The notes beneath the pieces are model-generated. The model did no database searches. It was given only the letters and a program-made list of their open reading frames with translations, and was not told where the DNA came from. This document shows positions 33,613 through 43,697 of a stretch of DNA of 64,000 bases, in pieces. The stretch is taken from the NCBI GenBank assembly GCA_002794775.1, contig NBAY01000099.1, forward strand, positions 1 to 64,000, given 5' to 3'. The translations under genes and the position numbers were made by a program. This DNA is from Porodaedalea pini. Taxonomy: Eukaryota > Basidiomycota > Agaricomycetes > Hymenochaetales > Hymenochaetaceae. Every line of letters starts with the position of its first letter. Position 1 is the stretch's first letter.

Positions 33613-34666
33613 CCTGCGAGTCGATGACCTCTTCGTCATCTCCTTCCTCCACATAGTCTTCCACTATCGTTCTTCGAGTGTCTACGACTTCCTCAAATGC
33701 CAATTCCTTCATTGTGCCTAGCTTATCAGCCAGGAGGCAATGTTCACCTGACGCCATCATTTGCAGCATGTGCTGCACGATCCCCTGTCCTTGTGGGCAC
33801 TTGTCCTTGAAGTGACCCAGCTGGCCACAGATCCAGCATGCTTGTCTGTGTTGCACCTCATTCATCAAGATGTCCATAGGCTGACCAGTGCCGCCAAAAG
33901 TGACACCGGTCGCATCGCATTTGTCGACGTGGGGGGCTGCCACCTGGCGATGAGCCAGGGGTGCATGCTGCTGCTGCAGGTGTGGTGGGGGTGGAAATGC
34001 ACGGCCTCGTTGGATGGTGTGGATCTGTTGTTCACCCTGGTTGATCTCAATCACCTTCTTCTTCCAGTCGTCGTACATTGTCAGGACTGGCATTGACCTC
34101 AACACTCCACGAACTACCTCAATGTTCATTTCCCTCTTCAGGCAGTTGCAGATGATGCTGTCGTCCATTAGACCTGCTCTCATGATGACAACATCAAGAT
34201 CCTGGAAGAACTCATTGGTGGTGAGGTCCTTCTGAACCTTGGTTCAAAACTTTGCTAGCACCTTTTCCTTCTAGTTCGGGTCATCGAATGAGGTGTCCAG
34301 GCGTTCTTGAAACCTGGTCCAACTGTCAGTGAAGGTTATGATGCCAGCTGTCATTGATTCCTCCACGTAGTTTTGTGCCCACATCACTGCATTGCTACCC
34401 TTTAGGTAAGAGAGGGCAACATAGATCTTGCTATCTGACATCGGGTATCAGCTCAGGTTTGCAGAGATGAAGAGGAGGATCTCACGTTTGAAGTCCAGGT
34501 AGTCATCGCCACCAGTGAATTCACATGGCCAGGTGACGTCAATGTTGGGGGTTGGGGCTACGGGAGTGGGAGTGGCCAGGGCATTTGCCGCCTGATGGGC
34601 GAAGGCACCTGTGACAATTGCCGTGATCTGCTCCATCTGCTGCTGACTGAAACCTCCTGCTGACAT
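33590..34666 (-). pseudogene. gag: G2 gag, inactivated
   Basis: The ATG at 34666 (MSAGGFSQQQMEQITAI) begins the capsid frame, which breaks near 34448 (TGA). The tail frame 34183-33590 contains the CCHC knuckle CWICGQLGHFKDKC and an acidic C-terminus. The gag stop is at 33592-33590, shortly after GGATTTT (33614-33608), the counterpart of the G1 heptamer. Confidence 0.88.
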
Positions 34667-34816
34667 CACAGGTTTGGGCGTGGGCGTCAGAGGTTCAGGG
34701 GGGGTTGGCAGTGAAGGGTCTCTATGGGTCTTGCGGTAAGGGCCTGGAGTTGGAGGCAGAAGGATTGTGGATGTTGATGGTGCAGGTGATGATGGAGCTG
34801 CTGGAGGCCACCTCAC

Positions 34817-35362
34817 TCTCCTTCCTTGTTCGTCTGATGAATACCAGCTGTGCCGGACTTCACTCCACCAGATATTGTGTGTAACACCGCTATTGTTGGT
34901 TGCGACGTAGCTTGGTCGGTCTGGATCCCAACAAGCTGATGTAGGAAGGGCCCATCACTGTTCATCAGTGAGATCTATCTTGATGACAGCAGAGGAACAG
35001 GGATGGGTTGTGTGTTCGGGTGGATGTTATGCTGATGTAAGACGGGTTCATCAGCAAACTTGATGATTAGACAAAAGGAAGCGATCGAGATCATAATCGA
35101 CAATGACATTGACAACTGTATGTGATGAGATACCCAAGTCCAAGTCAGATGACTCCTCCACCAGAGTGCGAGACGGAGAGCCAGGGTTGGGAAATTTATA
35201 TTATACACGAACATCTGAAAACGTCTGGGCAGGGTTGAGGGTTGTCATTTAGGGGGTTTACACATCAAGTCCGTCGAGGGGAGCACTCCTCTAGACTGAG
35301 TGAAGGTGAGTCAACAGCAACAACGTACGCTGGGGATGAGCCCGGGTGCAGTTCTGCTTTTA
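34817..35362 (-). other. G2 leader region
   Basis: The untranslated stretch between the right-hand (5') LTR and gag, co-linear with the G1 leader. AAAAGCAGAAC, reverse complemented, lies directly beside the LTR (about 35350-35361) and complements the GTTCTGCTTTT motif of the LTR. Confidence 0.7.
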
Positions 35363-35809
35363 TGTTAGGTGGGAGTCCGGGAGACGACTCAGACTGGGCA
35401 GGCCTCGGCTGACTGTCGTCTAGGACATGCTATACTCAAGCAGGGACTCAGGACACGCTATACTCAGGCTAGGTCATCGCGGAGGTAAGAGGATTAATAC
35501 AATATACACTACTACAGGAGGGGGACGCAGTCTCACCTAGGTTGTCACGGAGGTAAGAGGAAAAGCAAAACAGGTGTTCAGATGTGATTCCTCTTCCTTA
35601 TATACAGCGATCACCTTGTGAGAACCGGTTGCCCAACTATCTAGGATTACATAAAGGGAGCGGAATGGAACGAATGAAGGTCATGTGAAAGGAGTGTGGG
35701 AAATGATTGAAAAGATGATTAATTATAATGAAAAGGAGCAACTTTTAAAGGAAAAGAAATGATAAAAAGGAAAAATAAATAAAGGAAAGGAAAAGTTCAA
35801 GTCCTGACA
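35363..35809 (-). repeat. G2 5' LTR (447 bp)
   Basis: On the plus strand it runs TGTTAGGTGGGAG...GTCCTGACA. Next to it is the CTTGA target duplication (35810-35814). Its promoter TATATAA is at about 35598-35604 in inverse orientation. Confidence 0.93.
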
Positions 35810-36389
35810 CTTGAACTTGATCTGTCAACATCTAGAAGAAGCAAACACTTTCTGTGCAATGTGATACAGGCCTGAAGGTGCCAACAGCACTCACAGAACT
35901 GGAGACTACTATACCTGGACTTCCTAAGACTATCTAACAGGAGATGTTTGAGCATGTGAAGGCTTTGTATACTCTGTACATGTCTCACCTGTGTGTTGTA
36001 ACCAAATGGGATGATGTCATGCCAACACTCAAGTTGCAGTCCTTCCATGATGTGAAGAGAAAGTGTGCAAAGATGACATCAAGGAGCACCATAGATGCAA
36101 GTGAGTGTTTCCTCTCCTTTCTCCACTTTGCTAAAGCAAGTGAGCTGACCATTATTCTATTCTACATAGCTCAGAACCACAAGATATACATGTGCTGTCC
36201 ACAGGCACAAAGTTGTGTGCCATTCCCTTCAATCAGGTGCAGTACCCACCATCGAGTCTGGTGCCAATAGTGCTCACAGAACTGGAGACTACCGTATCTA
36301 TGATCAGCATTGTAGCTATTATTCACAGTGATCTTCCTGGTGTGCTACATGACCTGTTTGTTAAGTAGGTTGAGTAACTATGGACATGT

Positions 36390-36671
36390 ATAGAATGAGT
36401 ATGGAATAGCATAATTTATATTGAAGAAAATTTGGAATACACAAATAAACAATATTAATGAAAAAAAATCAGAATGCATGAATAAATGACAAAAAACTAC
36501 TGGAATGCACGAATAAATGGCATAGAATACTAGAGAAAGTCTAGAATACAGGTGAAAAATGATGGAATACCACGGAATACGGAATACCCTTATAGAATCT
36601 ACCAGTATGGAATCAGCCGGAATCACTCAGAAATTCCAGCTGATTCCGGCGATTCCGCTATTTTCCGCCGG
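36390..36671. repeat. GGAAT/ATTCC-rich subterminal zone of element A
   Basis: AT-rich DNA with many scattered GGAAT, GAATAC and ATTCC words, ending at the TIR. Equivalent zones occur at 42500-42720 and 45530-45746 (B) and 47141-47370 and 50130-50346 (C). Such clustered short words next to TIRs are typical of transposase-binding subterminal repeats. This function is inferred. Confidence 0.55.
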
Positions 36672-36709
36672 GGAGGTTTTTCCTGATGCATGCACTTTCT
36701 TTCTTCGTA

Positions 36710-37609
36710 CGTAAATCATGTTCGATGTTGCTTGCTTCTCGTTTCTTGCAGACTCGTTTCGAACGTATTTCTAAAGCTACATTTACACACGCATAGTAGT
36801 TTCAGGAATGAGCGTAACTCTGAGCCTTGGTCGATACTATTAGAATCATATTGTATACAAAAACAGACGAACTCATCGACGTGACTCGCACGTTGCCGCC
36901 TCTCTTGCTCTCTTACAGTCTTACCGTCACCATCCCCTCCCCTCAGCAATGCCGCCCACGATAAGCGCGGATCTGGATGCACTTCTACTCATTAAAAGGC
37001 ACTGAACAGTCTATACAGCACTCGCAGGAAGATTTTTCAGCAAGGGTCGAGCGCGCTGCACGAGCCGGCGTGCTGGCTGCAACCTTCAGTGAGCTTTCTC
37101 CCACTCAGAATGGGCCCGAAGTGTCCTCTTCCCAGGAGAGACGCTGAATCTCGTTCAGATGTTCCTCTCTGCACCGTTCAGCGCACAAGAGAACGCTCGG
37201 AAGCCAGACGACGTGTACTCTCGTTGACTGCAACATCGTCTCTCTTTACGCATTGCAGCATCGCCTTGCTCTTCTCTGGGACTTGGATAGCGTTTATCGA
37301 CACAAGGCATCATCGTCGCTCCATCAAGTGCTGGGCACCGTGATTGCATACCTTGACGCCGGGGATCATAGGCAGTCTGTCGAGTGTGGGGTAGCGAGCG
37401 CCAATGCCTCCTACGTGACATACTTCGATGAATTCGAGGGGTTCAACGCTCTTCGAGTCAAAGTGTGTGTACTGTGTGACGGGGACGGCTTGGAGGTAGG
37501 ATGGGTGTGCGAGTGCGAGCGTGCTGAAGATGTCGTATATAATGCATCGTATGTATCTAATGTTTTATTTTGTGACACCGAGTAACAGAGACTGGTGCAA
37601 ACGGACTAA
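36710..37609 (+). repeat. Second copy of the membrane-gene 3' flank
   Basis: Diverged copy of 1915-2235, with about 600 bp of other DNA between its two matching blocks. No supported gene lies in 36.9-37.5 kb. Frames of 80-110 codons there have no recognisable motif. The matching block ends where the intron of the next fragment begins. Confidence 0.5.
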
Positions 37610-37966
37610 GTATATACGTTAAGCCATGCATACGCTCTTTTGTGTCATGCTAACTGTGTATTCTCCCGCCAGTTCCGACTATCACTATCGCCAGTGGGTG
37701 CATCGGAACCGTCATTGAGGCTATTCACTTCGCCCTCGTGGAATGCGACGTTCGCCAATAGCAATGGTCAGCTGCTTTGGCGTATATGCTGTGTCGCACA
37801 ATTTGTCGCTCCCATGTTCGTGTCGCTGTCCTACGCGTTCATAGGTTTGACTGGCTCCAATTCGGATCGACTTGACAAGTGTCTAGTTGTTTCTTCGTTG
37901 TTTTCGTGCTTCATTCAATTTTGCGCGAGAATCATCCTATTCATTCTCGTCGGCTACTCATTTTAG
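37610..37966 (+). pseudogene. C-terminal fragment of the membrane protein family
   Basis: An intron-like GTATATACG...CCAG (37610-37672) is followed by sequence coding FANSNGQLLWRICCVAQFV and LFSCFIQFCARIILFILVG, which match exon 2 of the gene at 245-1778. A one-base shift lies before WNATFANSNG and a premature TAG follows GYSF. There is no exon 1. It is a broken paralog, left over from the presumed tandem array. Confidence 0.8.
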
Positions 37967-38499
37967 AACTTGCTGACTCGGACACAAACTGGACGTGGTC
38001 TTGGTTCCCGCATATCTATTGAGTATAGCGATAGTCTTCGTCGGCGTCTCGTCTCTTTCGTTCCGCCTCTAGTATCCCGCATTATTTGTTCTCAGTCCGC
38101 TTTCTTGAGCCTGCCTTATTTTCTCCCGCTTTTTACTTTGTTGGATTCTATGCATCGTTCATTGATTCGTAAAATTTTTGGACTGCATCTACGGCCACGT
38201 CGCTCTTCACCAACTTTCGTTTCAAATAGACAAAAGCTGTGTCCACAAGCTTAAGTTGATTTGTTGAAACAATTGAGCTCTGGTTTCACACAGCAATCAC
38301 TTTCGGAGTCCATTCAACATACAACGGACATTCATAACAAGAAACATCATAATTCATCTGTAGGGCATTCTGAGGCCCCTTCCTAGTACAGTTAAAGAGG
38401 CGCAATTCATATAGTACACAGATGGAATGGATAACTACTTAAGATCTTGCGATCGGGATGCAAATGACAGATTCTTGGTGACAATTACTGCTCGCCACC

Positions 38500-39168
38500 C
38501 TATTCGTTCTCCAAACTATAACCACCCACCCGACCGCGCGTAACTGAGGGGTGGGTTTTGAACTTTCCACGCTTCGGAAATTCGCCTCTGTTCCGGCCCA
38601 CGGAGACCGGCGCCGAGCAGACACGCACTTGAAGCGATGAGACATTCTCTAGGGGTACCTTCGTGCCATCAACCTAGCAACGTGATCAGGCCTTTTGGAA
38701 AGGAGTGGCGAGAAGGGAGAGGAGAGGAAACATACAAGCTCGCAACGCCAGTGCAAATGCGTCTTAAGGTACGCAATCATGTCCTCTTCATTGTTGAGAT
38801 CCTTCTTTTTTTCCAACAATGCACCTATAAACATTATCAGTCGGTTCAGCACCGACTCAGAAAAGACACGTCAAAGGGGAAAGTCCTACTTGTGAGAGTA
38901 ACTTGTCCAGAGATTGTCTCGCCCGCAGGCTCGCGTTGGTTACCCTGGCCAGTGGCGCTTTTGAAGACGGCAACGTCACCAACCAGCTCCGGTGCATGCG
39001 TCCAATCCCCCGACGGGACGGTTTTACAGAGGAAGATGTGAATGTACGCGCTTCTCGCAAACTGGTGGGGATTGACTGAGGCGTTCACGACCCAATCGTG
39101 GTAATCGTCATTAGGGTAGAGTGGGCCCGAGCCATCAGAATCTTTGGGCATAGCTTCCTTCTGGCCGG
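38500..39168 (-). pseudogene. Tyrosinase C-terminal fragment
   Basis: Three exons on the minus strand, 39168-38891, 38824-38736 and 38673-38500, joined across 66- and 62-bp introns, read in one frame for about 180 residues. It contains YHDWVVNASVNPHQF, YIHIFL, APELVGDVAVF, then GQVTLTSALLEKKKDLNNEE, YLKTHLHWR, VDGTKVPLENVSSLQV, and RGRVGG near the end. This pattern is that of the C-terminal domain of basidiomycete tyrosinases, which shields the copper site before maturation. The copper-binding catalytic domain is absent: upstream (39.2-39.3 kb) no exon can be read. It is therefore a truncated gene, although splice sites and frame of the remaining part are intact. Confidence 0.75.
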
Positions 39169-39316
39169 CTGCAGTGCAAGTAAAGGTGAGCGCCGCAAAT
39201 TTAAGGATGAGGATAAGATGAAGGAGGTAAAGACACTAGATGCAGTGTGCGGGGGGAACGTACAGTTGGTGGAAGGATTACCCGCAACATGGCCTTTCTA
39301 TTACCAAAGTTCATAG

Positions 39317-39354
39317 GATGGATCCGATGACGTGCCACCGTCATCGGATCCATC
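39317..39354. repeat. Perfect 16-bp hairpin with 6-base loop
   Basis: Left arm GATGGATCCGATGACG (39317-39332), loop TGCCAC, right arm CGTCATCGGATCCATC (39339-39354). It lies just upstream, in the gene's orientation, of where the tyrosinase fragment loses homology. Confidence 0.8.
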
Positions 39355-42300
39355 GAATATATCACGTGCCATTACAGTCAAAGATGCGTCCTTTGAACAG
39401 TAACTTTGACTCTGTCCGCAATATCTGGGCACGCAATTTTCTCAAGTCTATATAAATACATGAAAGTATATTATGATTAGTATAAGCTGTAACTTTTTCA
39501 AACCTGTAAGTGTGTGGAATTTGTTTTTGAAGGTGAGAAGAAAGTAGGCCGGATGTCACACAAATCAGTCCTTTGAACAGTGTCACACCGGCATGTGGCG
39601 CATCCACTCCTAAATCGTGACCTGAATGGACAATATTATTGTTCTCGACGGTCCTCAAGAACGCTGAAACTTCGTCAACTTTCCCCGTGACATATGGATT
39701 AGAGAGTCAGATATATTGTAGTCCGACTACTCAGCGATGCCGCGCTCGAACATTCAGTGGAATGAGCACATCTGGTCTTTCTCATATGTAGAACAAGATG
39801 TGAGACTCGGCACAGAAAATTTGCGAAGAGTTTCCGGATGAATACTATACATAGAATGACAGGTGTGAGTTTTATTAAGATTTCCCCCATGGTAGATCAA
39901 CCTTTATCGACCCCTTACAGAAAATATGGATGTGTTGGAGACCTTCACCGAGATCCCGCTAGGCAGGATATCTTGGTATATGCATAAGCTATGTTCTTCT
40001 CAGGTTATACTTCACAGATGGCCTTCACTATTCCAAGTGAACATAGTGGTAGTGAGCTTGGTATCTCCGAGACAACTATCATGCTCGGATTCTGGGTGTG
40101 GAGCAGGAATAGCAGGCTGCCAAACAGTCCACATAAAGTGAGCTTCTTACAATCAATGGGGAATTCTCATCCTTCAAATATTATGTATTACAGTGTATAC
40201 GCATCTGTACCACTACTGCGCTCCGCTTCCATCGAACAGAGGGCTCATTATTTGCTAAAAATAATGCTAGTGCAGAGTGCACTTGCTTTGGCGTGACAGG
40301 ACCAAGCACAGGGCTCGACATGCTGAAGTTGCGGAAGGTAAAGAAGGCTGCTGACACAAGGGAAGGGAAGAACTGTTGCGCTGCATCTGGACAGAGAATG
40401 GTTCAGTCTTCTAATGCATTCTTAAGTATCCATTCTCATGTGGTGTTTGGATGGATCACGAATGCCAAATAAAAATGGTCCTTTCGGCGTGCACCACTCC
40501 ACTTCAAGAGGCCGACAAGAATATGCCGACTGATGTACTTTCCTTGTTCTACTGTGACCGATAGAATACTTGAGAAGGCAGTATCATTGATTGACCGACT
40601 CAGAAGATGGACGGACGCTCAGTTGGTGCGAATCAGATGATTGAAGATTCACCTGACATGCTCTTAGGTTTTTTTTTATCGCCGCACCTTAAGTGTGTCG
40701 CATTACTGACAGCATTTCTGACCACCGCAGCGTCCGGGCTCTTTCAGACCCTGGACTGCAACTTCCCAGATCTCCGGGACCCATTCAGGCAGGCTGATAC
40801 TCCTCTCCGTTACGTTTGGGATCCTGCCCGCATTACGATTCAACGCCATGCTAATTTCCAATTCGACTGCGTCAAGACTATGCAAAATCCAGAACTTGGA
40901 ATACGTGGTTCGCCTAGCATCGGACACGACCATGAGGCATATGAGAATCACCTATGTACATAGCATAGACGATGAGGTGAATTATAAGTGTGTTTATCTA
41001 CATAATAACCCGTCTCGAACCTTTCGGACAAAGTAGACCAGGTGTATTCTTCATCATCAATCAACCTTAGACACTTTCAGAAGAAATGCGAGAGACACGG
41101 CAGGAATGAAAACCCCGAAGAAGCTACTCACTGCCGAGATTCATATATCAACAGAGTCAAGGCCTCTTTCATATCGACGGATAAAACACTGGTAAAACTG
41201 CTCTTGCAGTCATTTGTGAGAAGTGAGACGCCCATACCTTTTATCGCGAAATCCAGCGCGTTGCCTGCAGTCCATGCTTCCATAGTATCAAAAGCGCTGG
41301 TATTGAAATAGGGACAAAGTTAGAGTGGTCACCTGCTTGCTCATAGGTTTCATGACTCCATCCTTTGTGACGCATTTCACTACAACGTGTCTGCCTCTGC
41401 TCCAACATCTACTGTGCATGTGCATTCATGATGGGTCTGCACGGACTCCATCGAGCCTTCTGAAACTTGAACTTAGTGCACGAGCCAGATACGCTACATG
41501 AAGAGCAATTTACGTTTTCCATACTCACCTAATGGATGATATGCACCGCCAGATCAAACGGAATACAAACTTCAAGCGCTCATCGACATTGAGTTAACAA
41601 GTACCGAAACGCCCTTTCCCCATGAACAGTGAAACCAAGATGCAAAGCGGCATCGTTTAGTGCAAGAGATTCTCCGACCAGGTGATTTGGCAAAGAATCC
41701 TGTTGACAAGTTAGTCAAATTCTTGACGAGAAGAAGGATGATAACATACACGCCTCTGTCCCATGTCAAATGACTACTGCTAGTACAGGAAAGTGGTAGA
41801 GCAGCAATACTTCCTCCGTGTTATCTCAAGCAACTCCGATGCAACAGGCATGCCTTTAATATTGGAAGCTACCCTAACTCCAACTCTAAGTGTTCGTAAT
41901 CAGCATAGGGCTACACGACTCGGACAAGGAAGAAGCCTAACGCTTTCTGTTAGCGTACAACAGACTTATCTTCTCATCCATCGTCTTGACTCGGATTGTC
42001 ATGAATTAGTGAATAGAACTCAAATGAACAGGTAAACTACACATGCTTCAAGTTTGTAGTGACGTGCTACTGTCACGGAATGCGGAATGAGCCACAGTCT
42101 CATCATTCCTGCAATTATTTCTGCATCCTTTTGCTTTACACTACTCTTGTTCCCGACTCGCGTTCATTATTTCTTATTCTTCTTCTCGTCCTTCTCCGTC
42201 CTCGCCTCTTTCTCATGTTGTATTGCATTTTCCGCAGAAGTCGCTCAGAAGGTCAGCTCATATGGAGCTTGCCGCATCTTAGATACTTCCATTCATGCGG

Positions 42301-42480
42301 CAAGGATATCACACATGAGGTTCAAAATGCTCCGATGTCTTCTGTCTGCTCATGTCGCTTGGTAATTGTGTCATTTGCGGAGTAGAGGAGGGAACATATG
42401 TGATCTCGCCAAAGGTGAGGAGTTAGTGAAGGGTATGAGCCGAGATGAGTTTCGTAATAAGACTTGGAGGACAGAGACTT
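39355..42480. other. About 3.1 kb without a supportable gene
   Basis: Several frames of 60-120 codons exist (for example 40607-40963 plus, 40703-40951 minus, 42087-42365 plus) but none shows a domain, splice pattern or similarity that I recognise. The region has normal base composition and may hold decayed host gene remains. Confidence 0.4.
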
Positions 42481-42924
42481 CATCAGGAAAACCCTCCCAA
42501 GCGGAAAAAGATAGAATTGGCTTAGAATACAATAATACTGGTAGAATATTCTGGAATGATATTAGAATGTGCTCGGACTCAGCAAGCTTGTTCAGAATTG
42601 GATGGAATTGAGGTGAATTCTGGAGCTCTGTTGGAATTCGCTGGAATCAGCAAGCTGAACATTTGGAATTGAACAGAATTGGCAGCTTGAAATTTAGAAT
42701 ATAGATAGAAAAATGATACACCTCATAGATTCTATGGAATTTTGTAGAATAAAAAACTGATTGTGGAATTCATTAGATTCTGCCATGGCTTGACACAGGT
42801 GCAGGTACTAGATTGGCTTCTTGGACCTATACTGGGACCCACGAACTATCTGCAGGTTACAGTGTTTTTCATAAGTCTTGAGACATGTGAAGATCACAAA
42901 ATTTGAGCATTTCAGCACCTCAAA

Positions 42925-43555
42925 AACTTGTAAAACCCATATCTCTGTCAATTCTTCACAGAATCATTTCAAAAATGTTGCCAAATTCATTTTCAACAGC
43001 TTCTAAATGTTTGTGAGCTTAGTAGACAGAAGGTGGAATATTGAGGCTGCAGTAGTGAGAATGGGTGTTTTTCTAGAAAAAAAACCTTCCCTGATTTTTC
43101 CTGAGCTCAATTTTGAAGCTAATGACATGAAACTTGTTGGAGAATGGTCTATATACTATACTGTTGATGTTATGAGGGATGAACTAGGGTGAATGTCTCT
43201 TGTCCTGTTTGACTGTTGTGCTGAAACTCTCAAACTCATCCAAATTTGCTTGACTCAGACAGTTGCCAAAAATTTGCCTGCATTGTTATAAGCCATATAT
43301 AATTTAATATACAATATAAATACCATTCTCCAACAAGTTTCATATCATTAGCTTCAAAATTGAGCTCAGGAAAAATCAGGGAAGGAGGTTTTCTAGAAAA
43401 ACACCCATTTTCACTACTGCAGTCTCAATATTCCACCTTCTGTCCTCTAAGCTCAAATAAATTTTAGAAATCATTCAAACACAAATTTAGCAACTTTTTT
43501 GAAGAGTTTTTGTGAAGAATTGATTGAGATATGATGTATTTTGTATTTGGAGGCA
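42925..43555. repeat. Fold-back unit F2 within element B
   Basis: Left arm about 42925-43155 and right arm about 43325-43555 are inverted copies (shared tracts: CCACCTTCTGTC, ACTACTGCAG, TTCTAGAAAAACAC, GAGCTCAGGAAAAATCAGGG-like). The loop is about 170 bp. The same unit is in C (about 49395-49570 and 49740-49965). Only its right arm remains in A (from 19965). Confidence 0.75.
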
Positions 43556-43697
43556 CTTCAGGTGACAAAAACTGCTAAGTCCAATTTCCCACACCTGGAT
43601 GCGTCATCCACAGAAGAGGTGTGGGAACTTGATCACATGTATGTTGGTTTTGACGCCACACGCCACACATCGCCTTCACATCTACTGCCACTCCAAT

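Larger units (their letters stand above)
23296..35809 (-). mobile_element. G2: minus-strand Ty3/gypsy chromodomain retrotransposon, interrupted by G1
   Basis: The LTRs are 447 bp each: 35363-35809, and 23296-23341 plus 29591-29991 around G1. The outer flanks are CTTGA (23291-23295) and CTTGA (35810-35814), a perfect 5-bp duplication that lies inside the ProRS anticodon-binding region of element A. Without G1 the element is about 6.27 kb. Gag and Pol read right to left with several stops. The two LTRs differ at about two dozen positions that I compared by eye, all transitions, many at CpG. Confidence 0.93.
20305..36375 (+). pseudogene. Prolyl-tRNA synthetase pseudogene in element A (interrupted)
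   Basis: Cytosolic ProRS charges tRNA(Pro). In order the remains show: the N-terminal editing-like (YbaK/ProX) domain (20680-20860, VFLSGTNIASYLHALE), the linker VKIAIGMKKEVNFLGWYTNV (20926-20990), a class II motif 2 region (about 22490-22640, QPFL...EF...EGHTAHL, frames broken), the catalytic core KSEKEKFAGGLYTMT (22727-22770), and the anticodon-binding domain (GITICTNKQELYDCYEELTKMLRKAGI, 23058-23140). After G2, a C-terminal part follows (MFEHVKA, 35944). Introns are retained, so this is genomic rather than reverse-transcribed DNA. The start codon is lost and stops and frame changes are frequent; it is non-functional. Confidence 0.8.
19965..36688 (+). mobile_element. Element E copy A: ProRS-carrying TIR transposon, left end missing, interrupted by G2
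   Basis: The segments 19965-23295 and 35810-36688 form one element related to B (42481-45763) and C (47124-50363). The right end is the TIR GGAGGTTTTTCCTGATG (36672-36688), preceded by an AT-rich zone full of GGAAT/ATTCC words (36390-36671). The left TIR is gone, since homology starts abruptly after the G3 LTR. A carries more of the ProRS gene than B or C, plus a FunK1 fragment. It has lost more CpG than either, so it is the oldest copy. Confidence 0.75.

Noticed and set aside
36390..36671. GGAAT-rich tract as centromeric or simple satellite DNA
   Set aside because: The words are scattered rather than tandem, and the same zones border the TIRs of elements B and C, so they belong to the transposon.
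37089..37585. Possible host gene between the duplicated flank blocks
   Set aside because: Frames of 84-110 codons on both strands, no recognisable domain, and no consistent splice sites.
40607..40963. 118-codon plus frame and the overlapping 82-codon minus frame
   Set aside because: No motif on either strand; one must be a shadow and neither could be preferred.
42087..42365. 92-codon hydrophobic frame that could be a small membrane protein
   Set aside because: Low-complexity Leu/Phe/Ser composition, an overlapping alternative frame of the same length, and no splice or family support.
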